Shown: piece after piece, positions 1 to 9,603 of the stretch
How the letters are laid out: each line of letters starts with the position of its first letter
Numbering within the stretch: the first letter of the stretch is position 1
Source: an uncultured Alphaproteobacteria bacterium
GTDB taxonomy: Bacteria > Pseudomonadota > Alphaproteobacteria > HIMB59 > GCA-002718135
Assembly: GCA_902530685.1 (NCBI GenBank)
Contig: CACAAZ010000006.1
Location: forward strand, 1 to 58,996
Direction: 5' to 3'
Length of the DNA: 58,996 bases
Program-made: the position numbers and the translations under genes
The notes under the pieces: generated by a model
Seen by the model: only the letters and a program-made list of their open reading frames with translations
Told to the model about the DNA's origin: nothing
Database searches by the model: none

Positions 1-2
1 GG

Positions 3-545
3 TCATCAGAAATATTTTCAAAATTACAAAAACAAAATATAGAAAAAAATGACTTATTCTATTTTTTTCCAGATGGATATAAAGATTTATTAGAATTTTC
101 TCTACAAGATATAAATTACAAACTTGAAAATAAATTAAAAAAAATTAACTTAATTAATTTTCCAATTAACAAAAGAATAAAAAAAATATTATTATTACGT
201 TTTGATATATTAAATGAAGATAAAGAATTTTATAAAAAAACTTTTAACCATCTTTTGCTGCCAACAAATAATAAAATATCCAAAAAGAGTTTATATAATT
301 CAGTAAATAATATGTGGTATTTAGCTGGAGATAATTCAACAGATTTCAATTTTTATACAAAAAGACTTATTTTATCAGGTGTGTATACTAATGCCTTATT
401 CGTTTTTTTTTCAAAAGAAATGAAGTTTGTTGAAGAAAATATTGATAAAAATCTTAAGAAAATATCAAAAATTCCAAAAATTAAGGAAAGAATATCTTTT
501 ATCAAGGACAACGCTCCTAAATTTTTAAAAAGTTTATTTTCTTAA
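3..545 (+). CDS. COQ9 family protein (5' truncated by window edge)
   Basis: Frame is open from base 3 to TAA at 543-545; C-terminal motif DNSTDFNFYTKRLILSGVYTNALFVF is COQ9-like. Confidence 0.75.
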   Translation, partial: SSEIFSKLQKQNIEKNDLFYFFPDGYKDLLEFSLQDINYKLENKLKKINLINFPINKRIKKILLLRFDILNEDKEFYKKTFNHLLLPTNNKISKKSLYNSVNNMWYLAGDNSTDFNFYTKRLILSGVYTNALFVFFSKEMKFVEENIDKNLKKISKIPKIKERISFIKDNAPKFLKSLFS

Positions 546-742
546 GCTATACTATCTGGTTCTAATTTATTTTGAATTTCTAATATTTTATCCTTTAGGA
601 TTAATTTTCTTTTTTTTAATCTTTGAATTTGTAAAAAATCTACAGTATTTTTTTCTTGAAGTCTTATAAGTATTTCATCAAGATCTCTATGTTCTTGTTC
701 AAAATTTTTTAAAATTTCTATAAGTTTGTTTGTATCGTCCAT
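542..742 (-). CDS. DUF465 (YdcH-like) small coiled-coil protein; start trimmed to MDDTNKL
   Basis: HRDLDEILIRLQEK...QRLKKRKLILKDKI pattern typical of DUF465; the upstream part of the listed ORF is hydrophobic and overlaps the pfk leader. Confidence 0.7.
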   Translation of the reverse strand: MDDTNKLIEILKNFEQEHRDLDEILIRLQEKNTVDFLQIQRLKKRKLILKDKILEIQNKLEPDSIA

Positions 743-786
743 GAAAATAAATAAGTAAAAATATAATAATAGTATATAAACGCACT

Positions 787-1872
787 GTGGTAAAAAAAAT
801 AGCAATTTTAACAAGTGGTGGAGATTGTGCAGGTTTAAATGCAGTCATTAGAGCTGTAACTTTAAGAGCAACAAATAAATACAATATAGAAGTTTATGGA
901 ATTAAAGATGGAACTTTAGGATTGTTAAAAGAACCTCTAGATATTTTAAAACTTGAACCAAAGAATTTTGATGGAAATTTAATGAGAATGGGCGGAACCT
1001 TTTTAGGATCTAATAACAAGGGTAATCCTTTTAAAAAATTTATAAGAAATGGAAAAAGAGTTAACTCAATAGATATAATCATAGATGGTTTTAAGCGAAT
1101 TGGAATAGATGCATTAATTGGTATCGGTGGTGACGGTAGTTTGAAAATACTTCAAAATCTAACAAAAAAAGGAAATATAAATTTCGTTGGAATACCAAAA
1201 ACAATTGATAACGATGTTAAGAATAATGAATTATCAATTGGCTATGATACTGCAGTAGACGTTGCGACTAATGCACTGGATATGCTTCAGCCAACAGCAG
1301 CTAGTCATAGAAGAGCAATGATACTTGAAGTAATGGGAAGAGATGCAGGTCATATCGCGCTAAACGCAGGAATAGCTGGAGGAGCAGATGTAATTTTAAT
1401 TCCTGAAATACCTTACTCCATAAAATCAATAGCTAAACATATTGAAAATTTAAGATCTAAAGGAAGAAATCATGCATTAATTATAGTTGCTGAAGCAGTA
1501 AAAAAAGAAAATGGCAGAAAAGCAACTGTAAAATATGTAGATGGTGAAGTACGTTTAGGTGGAATTGGAAATTATCTTGGAGATGAAATTTATAAAGTAA
1601 CTAATTCTGAAACGAGGGTTACAGTTTTAGGACATGTTCAAAGAGGTGCACAGCCAACTCATAGAGATAGATTAATAGCTAGTGCATTTGGAGTTCATGC
1701 TGTAGATTTAATAGCAAAGAAAAAGTTCAATAGAGTTGTTGTATGGAAGGATAGGGGAGTACAAGATTTACCACTTAATCTTATTGCTGGTTATTCTAAA
1801 ACAATTCAAAAAAATGATCCCTTAATTAAAGTAGCTCAAGGATTAGGAATATATATTGGTGAATTAAATTAA
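787..1872 (+). CDS. pfkA: 6-phosphofructokinase (GTG start)
   Basis: GGDGS, PKTIDNDV, SIGYDTAVDVATNALD, MGRDAGHIAL and GHVQRGAQPTHRDR motifs. Confidence 0.9.
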   Translation: MVKKIAILTSGGDCAGLNAVIRAVTLRATNKYNIEVYGIKDGTLGLLKEPLDILKLEPKNFDGNLMRMGGTFLGSNNKGNPFKKFIRNGKRVNSIDIIIDGFKRIGIDALIGIGGDGSLKILQNLTKKGNINFVGIPKTIDNDVKNNELSIGYDTAVDVATNALDMLQPTAASHRRAMILEVMGRDAGHIALNAGIAGGADVILIPEIPYSIKSIAKHIENLRSKGRNHALIIVAEAVKKENGRKATVKYVDGEVRLGGIGNYLGDEIYKVTNSETRVTVLGHVQRGAQPTHRDRLIASAFGVHAVDLIAKKKFNRVVVWKDRGVQDLPLNLIAGYSKTIQKNDPLIKVAQGLGIYIGELN

Positions 1873-2627
1873 AAGTTACCCAGTTTTTTCCAAATGAATG
1901 AATAAACTTTTAAGGGTAAATACCTCATTATTTTTACAGAAAAAACTAAAATAAAGGGAAAATAAATCTCAAATTTGTATTTACCTGTTAATCCTTTAAA
2001 TATTTTTTCTCCAGCATAGCTTGCAGGTTTTAAGAAAGGCATTTTAAAAGAATTTAATTTAGTTGATTCGGTATCTATGAATCCTGGGTTTATTACTGAA
2101 ATTTTTATATTTAGTTTTTTAAAATCAAAATATAGGCTCTCTACTAAATTTAATTGTGCTGCTTTTGTCATGCCATATGCACCTGCAGTGGGCATTCCTC
2201 GGTATCCAACTGGTGAAGAAACTATTGAAATTAAATTATTCCTTCCCTTCATATAGTTTTTTAAAACATCTATACAATTTATTGTTCCATTTAGATTAAC
2301 ATCAATCAATAAGTTATAATTATTAATATCAAATTCTTGATTTCTATTAGGTGAGTAAGCTGTTGCGTTTAACAAGGCTATATTGATGTTCGATATCTCA
2401 TTTTCTATAAAAGATATTGTATTATTAACTTCTGTATAATTACTTACATTACAAGGTTTGTAATAGATTTCCTTTTTTTTTGTCAGATTTTTTAAACTTT
2501 CCACAGCTTTTATTAATTTATCTTCATTTCTTGAAGAGATTACTACACGCCAATTTTCTTCTAAAAATTTTTTTGCAACTGCAAAACCTATACCTGATGA
2601 ACCACCTGTAATCCAAATAGTTTGCAA
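1869..2627 (-). CDS. SDR family NAD(P)-dependent oxidoreductase
   Basis: N-terminal GGSSGIGFAVAKKF, NATAYS, S-x-YGMTKAA catalytic region. Confidence 0.85.
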   Translation of the reverse strand: MQTIWITGGSSGIGFAVAKKFLEENWRVVISSRNEDKLIKAVESLKNLTKKKEIYYKPCNVSNYTEVNNTISFIENEISNINIALLNATAYSPNRNQEFDINNYNLLIDVNLNGTINCIDVLKNYMKGRNNLISIVSSPVGYRGMPTAGAYGMTKAAQLNLVESLYFDFKKLNIKISVINPGFIDTESTKLNSFKMPFLKPASYAGEKIFKGLTGKYKFEIYFPFILVFSVKIMRYLPLKVYSFIWKKLGNF

Positions 2628-3311
2628 TTACTGACTCCAATCATTGCGAATTATTTTTATAATATTTTTTTTATCATTAGGGTTTTTAAATTCCATTTTC
2701 ATTAATTCTTTCTCAAAATACCAAAGAGTATATTCTGGGAATGGACCTTTATCTTTTGGATGTTTTGATGCATTAAAAAGATACTTATTTGAAAGGATTT
2801 CAACATCATTAATTTTAATTACTTCGTCTTCAAGTTGCTGTACTTCAATAGATCTTAGAATGCCTTTTTGAGTATCAAATACCTCTTTTTCATTTAACAT
2901 GTCTTGATTCCAATAGTTTAATGGTACTATATTTTTGTCTAATTTTAATTCACCATCCATACCACTAGCAATAAAAAAATTATCTTTATCATTTCCAATG
3001 ATTTTATATTCCCTATCATCTTCAAAATCTGTAAATCCATCTATTGATACAAATTCACCATTCGTCCAGGTTTCTTTAGTTTCCTGAAAAAATTTATATG
3101 CTGGAATAAATAAAACTTTAACTTCAATCTCTAAGACTGAATGTATAACCACACTATCTTCATGTTCTTCAAATTTTGATATCAAGCTTCCAATATTTTT
3201 CTTTTTTCTAATAACATCATAACTTACCTCATTATCTTTAGGTATCGGAAATGGTTGACTAAAAACACTAAATGAAAAAAGAGATAAACAAATTATAAAG
3301 ATATATTTCAC
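2628..3311 (-). CDS. DUF6134-like exported protein
   Basis: Signal peptide-like N-terminus; EVSYDVIRKKKNIGSLISKF followed by a beta-rich body. Confidence 0.55.
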   Translation of the reverse strand: MKYIFIICLSLFSFSVFSQPFPIPKDNEVSYDVIRKKKNIGSLISKFEEHEDSVVIHSVLEIEVKVLFIPAYKFFQETKETWTNGEFVSIDGFTDFEDDREYKIIGNDKDNFFIASGMDGELKLDKNIVPLNYWNQDMLNEKEVFDTQKGILRSIEVQQLEDEVIKINDVEILSNKYLFNASKHPKDKGPFPEYTLWYFEKELMKMEFKNPNDKKNIIKIIRNDWSQ

Positions 3312-4033
3312 GATTTAATTCTTAATGATGATCTTCCTCCATCTATATGAAATATTTGTCCAGTAATCCAATTATTTTTATCACTTAATAGAAAATTTCC
3401 TATATCAGAAAAATCATCACCAGATCCAATTTTAGGTAGAGGATGCATATTTTCAATGGCTTTCTTAATATTTTCATTACTAATTAGCTTTTGTGTCATT
3501 TTTGCATCAGTTAAACTTGGGGCAATGCAATTTACTTTAATTTTTGGAGCAAATTCTGCAGCCAAGCTTAAAGTAAGCCCTTCTATGGCACCTTTTGCAG
3601 TAGAGACTATTGTATGATTAGTAAAACCTTGTTTTACTGCTATAGTTGAATAAAGTAGAATACTACCATTATTTTTAGCTAGAGTTTCTTGATTAAATTT
3701 AATCGCATTAATGGCACTAAGTGTATTTATTTTAAAAGAATCAATAAAATCTTCATCTTTAGTCATTTTGAGAGGTTTTAAATTTATAGAACCAACACAA
3801 AAAGCAATACCGAACAATCTATCTTTATATTCTTCTGAAATGCTTTTTACTTTATCAAAATCTAAAACATCACAGACTTTATATTCGCAACTAATTTCCT
3901 CAGACAATTGTTTTAATTCAGTTTCATTCCTAGAAATAATTATTGGATTATAGTCATTGCTCTTCAATTTTTTTGATAATGCTTTTCCAATAGAACCCGT
4001 TCCCCCAAAGACAAATATATTTTTGTTAGACAT
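3308..4033 (-). CDS. SDR family oxidoreductase
   Basis: GGTGSIGKALSKKL nucleotide-binding motif, late VNCIAPSLTDAKMT, C-terminal ITGQIFHIDGG. Confidence 0.85.
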   Translation of the reverse strand: MSNKNIFVFGGTGSIGKALSKKLKSNDYNPIIISRNETELKQLSEEISCEYKVCDVLDFDKVKSISEEYKDRLFGIAFCVGSINLKPLKMTKDEDFIDSFKINTLSAINAIKFNQETLAKNNGSILLYSTIAVKQGFTNHTIVSTAKGAIEGLTLSLAAEFAPKIKVNCIAPSLTDAKMTQKLISNENIKKAIENMHPLPKIGSGDDFSDIGNFLLSDKNNWITGQIFHIDGGRSSLRIKS

Positions 4034-5081
4034 TTTTAACCTTTCTAATTTTAATTTGATGATAACTAATTAATAAAGTTGATAATAACAAAATTGAATT
4101 AGTTTGATGTAAACTTGCGACAGGTAAGTAGACATTACTTAAAAGAGTAATAATACCTAGAATTACTTGTAAAGTTAGAAAGAATAAAACTAGATACACA
4201 AGAATGCTTGAAACTTTTTTATTATCAAATTTAATAAATTTAAAGCATACAAATAGGATATAAAAAAAAACAAATATTGATAACCAGCGGTGGTTAAAAT
4301 TTATTGCAACCGTATTTTCAAAAATATTATAGATACCTAAATCATCAATAATGTAATCATCAGGTATTATTTTTCCATTCATTAATGGAAAAGTATTAAA
4401 AGATTGTCCAGAGTTGGTTCCTGCCATAAATCCTCCTGTTGCAATTGTGAAAAATATTAAGATTACAGCAATTAAAATATAAAACTCAATAGTTTTTGGA
4501 CTAGATAAAAAACTTATATTAGAAGAATGTCTGTAATCCATTGCTATCCATAATAGTATAGAGAAAATAATTAGAGCGTTTAAAAGATGAAAAGTAAGTC
4601 TATAGGGGCTTACATAAGGATTTTCTGTCAAACCACTCTTTACCATCCACCATCCAATAACTGCTTGAAACAAACCGAACACAAAGACAATACCAAGTCT
4701 TATATAGAGTGATGATTGAATTTGCTTTTTAAAACTGAAGTAAGTTAATGGTATTAAAAACACAATTCCTATGGTTCTTGCAAATATTCTATGAAACCAC
4801 TCCCACCAAAAAATATATTTAAACTCATTTAACGTCATATTTTTGTTAACTATTTTGTATTCAGGTGTTTGTTTATACATTTCGAAAACAACCAACCAAC
4901 TCTCTAAACTCAGTGGAGGAATTATACCTAATATTGGACGCCAGTCGGTCATAGAAAGTCCAGAGTCGGTTAATCTTGTTAGACCTCCTATTACAATAAT
5001 TAATAAAACCATTGCGGTTATTGTTAATAGCCATATATAAATCGCAGGATTATAATATTTTGAAGTATTAGCGTAATTCAT
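4026..5081 (-). CDS. ctaA: Heme A synthase (COX15/CtaA family)
   Basis: VIGGLTRLTDSGLSMTDWRPILGIIPPLS, WWEWFHRIFARTIG, FNHRWLS, SLHQTNSILLLS. Confidence 0.95.
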   Translation of the reverse strand: MNYANTSKYYNPAIYIWLLTITAMVLLIIVIGGLTRLTDSGLSMTDWRPILGIIPPLSLESWLVVFEMYKQTPEYKIVNKNMTLNEFKYIFWWEWFHRIFARTIGIVFLIPLTYFSFKKQIQSSLYIRLGIVFVFGLFQAVIGWWMVKSGLTENPYVSPYRLTFHLLNALIIFSILLWIAMDYRHSSNISFLSSPKTIEFYILIAVILIFFTIATGGFMAGTNSGQSFNTFPLMNGKIIPDDYIIDDLGIYNIFENTVAINFNHRWLSIFVFFYILFVCFKFIKFDNKKVSSILVYLVLFFLTLQVILGIITLLSNVYLPVASLHQTNSILLLSTLLISYHQIKIRKVKNV

Positions 5082-5134
5082 TAAGAATATATATAATCTC
5101 TAGAAATAATAAAAAAAGTTGTTATTTTTCATAT

Positions 5135-6145
5135 ATGATAGAAAAAACTGATGTAGTAATTATAGGTGCAGGTCCGGTAGGTCTATTTGCTGTATTTGAA
5201 TTAGGTCTCTTAAATATTGAATGTCATTTAGTTGACAATTTAGATAAGGTTGGAGGTCAGTGCGCTGAATTATACCCAGAAAAACCAATTTATGATATCC
5301 CTTCAAGACCAGTAGTTACAGGGCAAGAATTAACTGACGAGTTAATTAAACAGATAAACCCATTTAAGCCTAAATTTCATTTAAACCAACAAGTTGAGAA
5401 AATCGCTAAAACTGAATATGGCTGGATTGTTGAGACTAACATAGGAACAAAAGTTGAAGCAAAATGTATAGTTATAGCCGCAGGAGCAGGTAGCTTTGTA
5501 CCACGAAAACCTCCAATTGAGAATATTGAGAATTTTGAAAATAAAAACGTTTTTTACGCAATTCGAGACAAATCAATATTTAAGAATAAAAAACTCTTAA
5601 TTGCAGGAGGAGGAGATTCTGCTTTAGATTGGACAAATGAACTATCTAAGGATTCCAATGTAACTCTAATACATAGAAGAAAAGAGTTTAGGGCAGCACC
5701 TGACTCCGTTTCAAAGATGCAAGAATTAGAAACAAAAGGAAAAATTAAATTTTTAAAAGGCCAGATAAAAAAGATTTTAAAAATTCAAGATAGTAAAATA
5801 ATGCTAGAATACGAAAATGATGATAAAAGATTAAATATTGAAGTAGATTATTTTTTACCATTTTTTGGCTTAAAAATGGAACTAGGTCCAATTGCGGAAT
5901 GGGGTTTAAACTTACATGAGAACCTAATTAAAGTGGACACCGAAAAATTTGAAACTTCCACACCCTCAATCTTTGCGATTGGTGACATAAATTGGTATCC
6001 TGGAAAACTTAAGCTTATTTTATCAGGATTTCACGAGTCTGCCTTAATGGCTCAAGAAGTATTCAAATATTGCTTTCCTGATAAGAAAAACATTTTTAGA
6101 TACACAACATCTTCCAAAGAACTTCAGAAAAAATTAGGCGTTTAA
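5135..6145 (+). CDS. Thioredoxin reductase-like ferredoxin/flavodoxin--NADP+ reductase (FNR type 2)
   Basis: IIGAGPVGLFAVFELG, DKVGGQCAELYPEKPIYDIP, GGGDSALDW, IFAIGDI. Confidence 0.85.
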   Translation: MIEKTDVVIIGAGPVGLFAVFELGLLNIECHLVDNLDKVGGQCAELYPEKPIYDIPSRPVVTGQELTDELIKQINPFKPKFHLNQQVEKIAKTEYGWIVETNIGTKVEAKCIVIAAGAGSFVPRKPPIENIENFENKNVFYAIRDKSIFKNKKLLIAGGGDSALDWTNELSKDSNVTLIHRRKEFRAAPDSVSKMQELETKGKIKFLKGQIKKILKIQDSKIMLEYENDDKRLNIEVDYFLPFFGLKMELGPIAEWGLNLHENLIKVDTEKFETSTPSIFAIGDINWYPGKLKLILSGFHESALMAQEVFKYCFPDKKNIFRYTTSSKELQKKLGV

Positions 6146-6456
6146 TGCCTAAGTTAATAATCACAGATAGATCAGGTAAAAAGTCTGAAATTGAATATGA
6201 TTGTAATTTAACGTTAATGGAAACCCTTAGAGACAATGGCTATGATATTGAAGCTTCGTGCGGAGGATGTTGTGCTTGCGCTACCTGTCATGTTTATATT
6301 GATGAAAAATGGACAGATAAACTTAAAAATATGGATGATGATGAAGAATCTATGCTTGATCAAGCTTTTGATGTTAAAACCAGTTCCAGATTATCCTGTC
6401 AAATTAATCTTTCTGAAGAACTTGATGGCTTAGAGATCGAAATTGCACCAGAATAG
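6145..6456 (+). CDS. 2Fe-2S ferredoxin, adrenodoxin/ISC type
   Basis: EASCGGCCACATCHVYID...SSRLSCQI cysteine ligand pattern. Confidence 0.9.
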   Translation: MPKLIITDRSGKKSEIEYDCNLTLMETLRDNGYDIEASCGGCCACATCHVYIDEKWTDKLKNMDDDEESMLDQAFDVKTSSRLSCQINLSEELDGLEIEIAPE

Positions 6457-6504
6457 TATTGACATAAATTATTAATTTGTATAAAAACAGTTTGTATAAA
6501 AACT

Positions 6505-6966
6505 ATGGCAGACACTTCTCTTAATGAGAATAGATTGGCATTATTAATATGGCAAACATCAAACTTATGGCAATCTAAAGTAAGGAATAAACTAAAAGAA
6601 AGTGAAATAACATTAAATGAATATCTTATTCTCGAGACAATATATTTATTACAGCAAGAAAAAATAAATATTACCCAACAGGATATATGTAAAAATGCAT
6701 CTATTGATAGATCAGTTGTTAGTTTACGTGTTTCTAAACTAGAAGAAAAGAAGTTCATATCAAAACAACAACCACAAGATAAAAGATCTGATAGTTTAAT
6801 TCTAACTACGGCAGGAAATGATTTAATTAACAATATAATTGATAATATTGTAGATTTAGAAAATGAATTATTTAATAAATTAGGATCTGAAATTTTTAAT
6901 TTCACAAATTCATTAAAGTTGTTATTGGGTAAAAAAATAAGAATTAGAGCAAAATTAAATGATTGA
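6505..6966 (+). CDS. MarR family transcriptional regulator
   Basis: Winged-helix pattern ITQQDICKNASIDRSVVSLRVSKLEEKKFISKQQPQDKRSDSLILTTAG. Confidence 0.85.
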   Translation: MADTSLNENRLALLIWQTSNLWQSKVRNKLKESEITLNEYLILETIYLLQQEKINITQQDICKNASIDRSVVSLRVSKLEEKKFISKQQPQDKRSDSLILTTAGNDLINNIIDNIVDLENELFNKLGSEIFNFTNSLKLLLGKKIRIRAKLND

Positions 6967-8543
6967 CCAAGAATTAGCACAATCCTTAAAAGCTTGGCCT
7001 TTTAAAGAAGCATTACAAATCATTAAAAAAAAATGGTGGATTACAAAACTTTAAAATTCCATCTAAGGGATATGTATTACTAGAAACTGGTTATGGCCCT
7101 TCTGGTTTACCTCATATAGGGACTTTTGGTGAAGTTGTAAGAACATCAATGGTAAAAAATGCATTTAGCTCTATAATTGATTGCCCAACAAAATTGATTA
7201 CATTTTCTGATGATATGGATGGATTAAGAAAAGTTCCTGAAAATGTTCCAAATAAAGAAATGTTAGAAAAATTTATAGGTAAGCCACTTACTTCTATACC
7301 AGATCCTTTTGGTAAATTTGAAAGTTTTGGACATCATAATAATGCAAAACTAAGAAGTTTTTTAGACGAATTTAATTTTGATTATGAGTTTGTTAGTTCA
7401 ACAGAAAAATATCAAAATGGAGATTTTAATGAAACAATATTAAGTATATTTGAAAACTATCCAAAAATATTAGATATTATTTTACCTACCTTAAGGGCAG
7501 AGAGAAAAGAAACTTACAGTCCTTTTCTTCCAATAAGTGAAAAATCGGGTGAAGTACTTCAGGTGAAAATTCAAGAATATAAAATGGATACAAAAACAAT
7601 TATTTACAAAGATCCATCTTTAGACAAATTAGTTGAAACAGAAGTAATTAATGGAAAATGTAAGTTACAATGGAAAGTCGATTGGGCAATGAGATGGATG
7701 TCGTTTGACGTAGATTATGAAATGTGTGGTAAAGACCTTACAGAAAGTGTCGATTTAGGATCCAAGATTTGTAGGGCATTAAATAAAAAGCCACCCACCA
7801 ATTTAATTTATGAAATGTTTTTAGATGAAAAAGGTGAAAAAATTTCTAAGTCAGTCGGCAATGGTATTAGTGTAGATGAGTGGCTGCGTTATGCCTCTCC
7901 TGAGAGTCTTGCGCTCTATATGTTTCAAAAACCAAAATCAGCAAAGAAACTTCATTTTGATGTCATTCCTAAAACTGTAGATGATTATCTTTCTCATTAT
8001 AATTCATACTCAAGTTTAGATAAAAATAAACAGTATGATAATCCAATTTGGCATATTCATTCAGGAAAACCTAAAGAATTTAAATCAGAAATAAATTTCA
8101 ATACCCTTACTAACCTAGTAAATGTCTCTAATTCTAAAGATAAAAAAGTAATATGGTCTTTTATTAATAAATATGATGATAATATTAATGCTGATAACAA
8201 CCCTGAATTTGATCGTCTCATAGACTTTGCACTAAATTACTATGAAGATTTTATTTTGCCTAAAAAGAAATTTTTAAAGATTGATAATAGTAACAAAGAG
8301 GTATTTATTGATATTATCAATATTTTAGAAAATAAGGTTACTGAAAGGAGTTCATCCGAAGATGTACAAACATTGTTATATGAAGTAGGAAAAAAGCACA
8401 AATTTGAAAACTTAAAAGATTTTTTTAAACTAGTGTATCAAGTAATGCTTGGTCAGGATCAAGGCCCAAGACTTGGTTCATTTTTTAAATTATTTGGTTT
8501 GAGAGAAACTGTTGATTATCTAAAAAAATTAATAGATAATTAA
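6959..8543 (+). CDS. lysK: Lysine--tRNA ligase, class I, with an apparent +1 frameshift in the A9 tract at 7025-7033
   Basis: Frame 1 (from ATG 6959) encodes MIDQELAQSLKAWPFKEALQIIKK. Removing one A continues as NGGLQNFKIPSKGYVLLETGYGPSGLPHIGTFGEVVRTSM, containing the class I HIGH motif; KISKS motif downstream. Confidence 0.85.
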
Positions 8544-8547
8544 ATCT

Positions 8548-9603
8548 TTGATAAATACTTCGATAAAATTTCTAAAGCTTTTACCTCCTGAGATTGCACA
8601 TTCTATTACATTAAAAGCATTAAAATTTATTAAATTTAAATTAGATACGAGTGAGGATCAAATTCTACATCAACATCTATTTGGACTAGATTTTTCAAAT
8701 CCGATTGGTCTTGCAGCTGGATTTGACAAAAATGCTGAAGTTGTCAAGTCAATGTTTTCTATGGGTTTTGGATTTGTAGAAGTTGGAACTGTTACACCTA
8801 AACCTCAAAAAGGAAACCAGAAACCAAGAGTATTTAGATTAGAAAAAGATAATGCTATTATTAATAGTTTAGGTTTTAATAATAAGGGATTAATTAAAGT
8901 TAAAAAAAATATATCTAAAATAAAAAATAATTTTGCAAGAAATAAAATTATTGGTGTAAATTTAGGAAAAAATAAAAACACGTTAAATGCTGTAGATGAT
9001 TATTTTTTGGGCATAGAACAATTAGGTGATTTATCAAGTTATATAACTATAAATATCTCATCTCCAAATACAGATGGATTAAGAGACTTACAGTTAAGAG
9101 GTAATTTTGAAAATTTAATTAAACAAATTGTTAAAAAAAGAGAAGAAATAGAGAGTATAAACAAAAAACCTATTTTAATTAAAATTTCACCTGATTTGAA
9201 TGAGGATCAACTCAGAGATATAGCTTTAATTTCTCTGGCAAATAACATTGATGGATTAATATTGACTAACACAAGTACCAAGAGACCAAACAATTTGAAG
9301 ACTAAAAATCCTCCTTACAAAGGAGGCATAAGTGGCAAACCTCTTTTTGAAAATTCAAATAAAATTTTAAAAAAAATGTACAATTTAACAAACGGTCAAA
9401 TTACTTTAATTGGCGTAGGAGGTATTTCAAATGGAAGTGATTGTTTTGAAAAAATAAAATCAGGGGCTTCATTAGTTCAACTATATACAGCTTTAACATA
9501 TTCTGGCCCTTTACTAGTTTCAAAAATTAAAAATGAATTAATTTATTTAATTAAAACTGATGGTTATAAAAATATTTCAGAAGTAGTTGGTAAGTCTGTA
9601 TAA
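8548..9603 (+). CDS. pyrD: Dihydroorotate dehydrogenase (quinone)
   Basis: FSNPIGLAAGFDKNAEVV, GTVTPKPQKGNQKPRVFRL, NISSPNTDGLRDLQ, GVGGISNGSD; TTG start. Confidence 0.92.
   Translation: MINTSIKFLKLLPPEIAHSITLKALKFIKFKLDTSEDQILHQHLFGLDFSNPIGLAAGFDKNAEVVKSMFSMGFGFVEVGTVTPKPQKGNQKPRVFRLEKDNAIINSLGFNNKGLIKVKKNISKIKNNFARNKIIGVNLGKNKNTLNAVDDYFLGIEQLGDLSSYITINISSPNTDGLRDLQLRGNFENLIKQIVKKREEIESINKKPILIKISPDLNEDQLRDIALISLANNIDGLILTNTSTKRPNNLKTKNPPYKGGISGKPLFENSNKILKKMYNLTNGQITLIGVGGISNGSDCFEKIKSGASLVQLYTALTYSGPLLVSKIKNELIYLIKTDGYKNISEVVGKSV

Noticed and set aside
699-884. 61-aa minus-strand ORF between DUF465 and pfk
   Set aside because: Overlaps the pfk N-terminus and DUF465 start; no support as a gene.
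6399-6980. 193-aa minus-strand ORF over ferredoxin end and marR
   Set aside because: Antisense to two well-supported genes; Ser/Phe/Leu-rich translation typical of reverse reading of AT-rich coding DNA.
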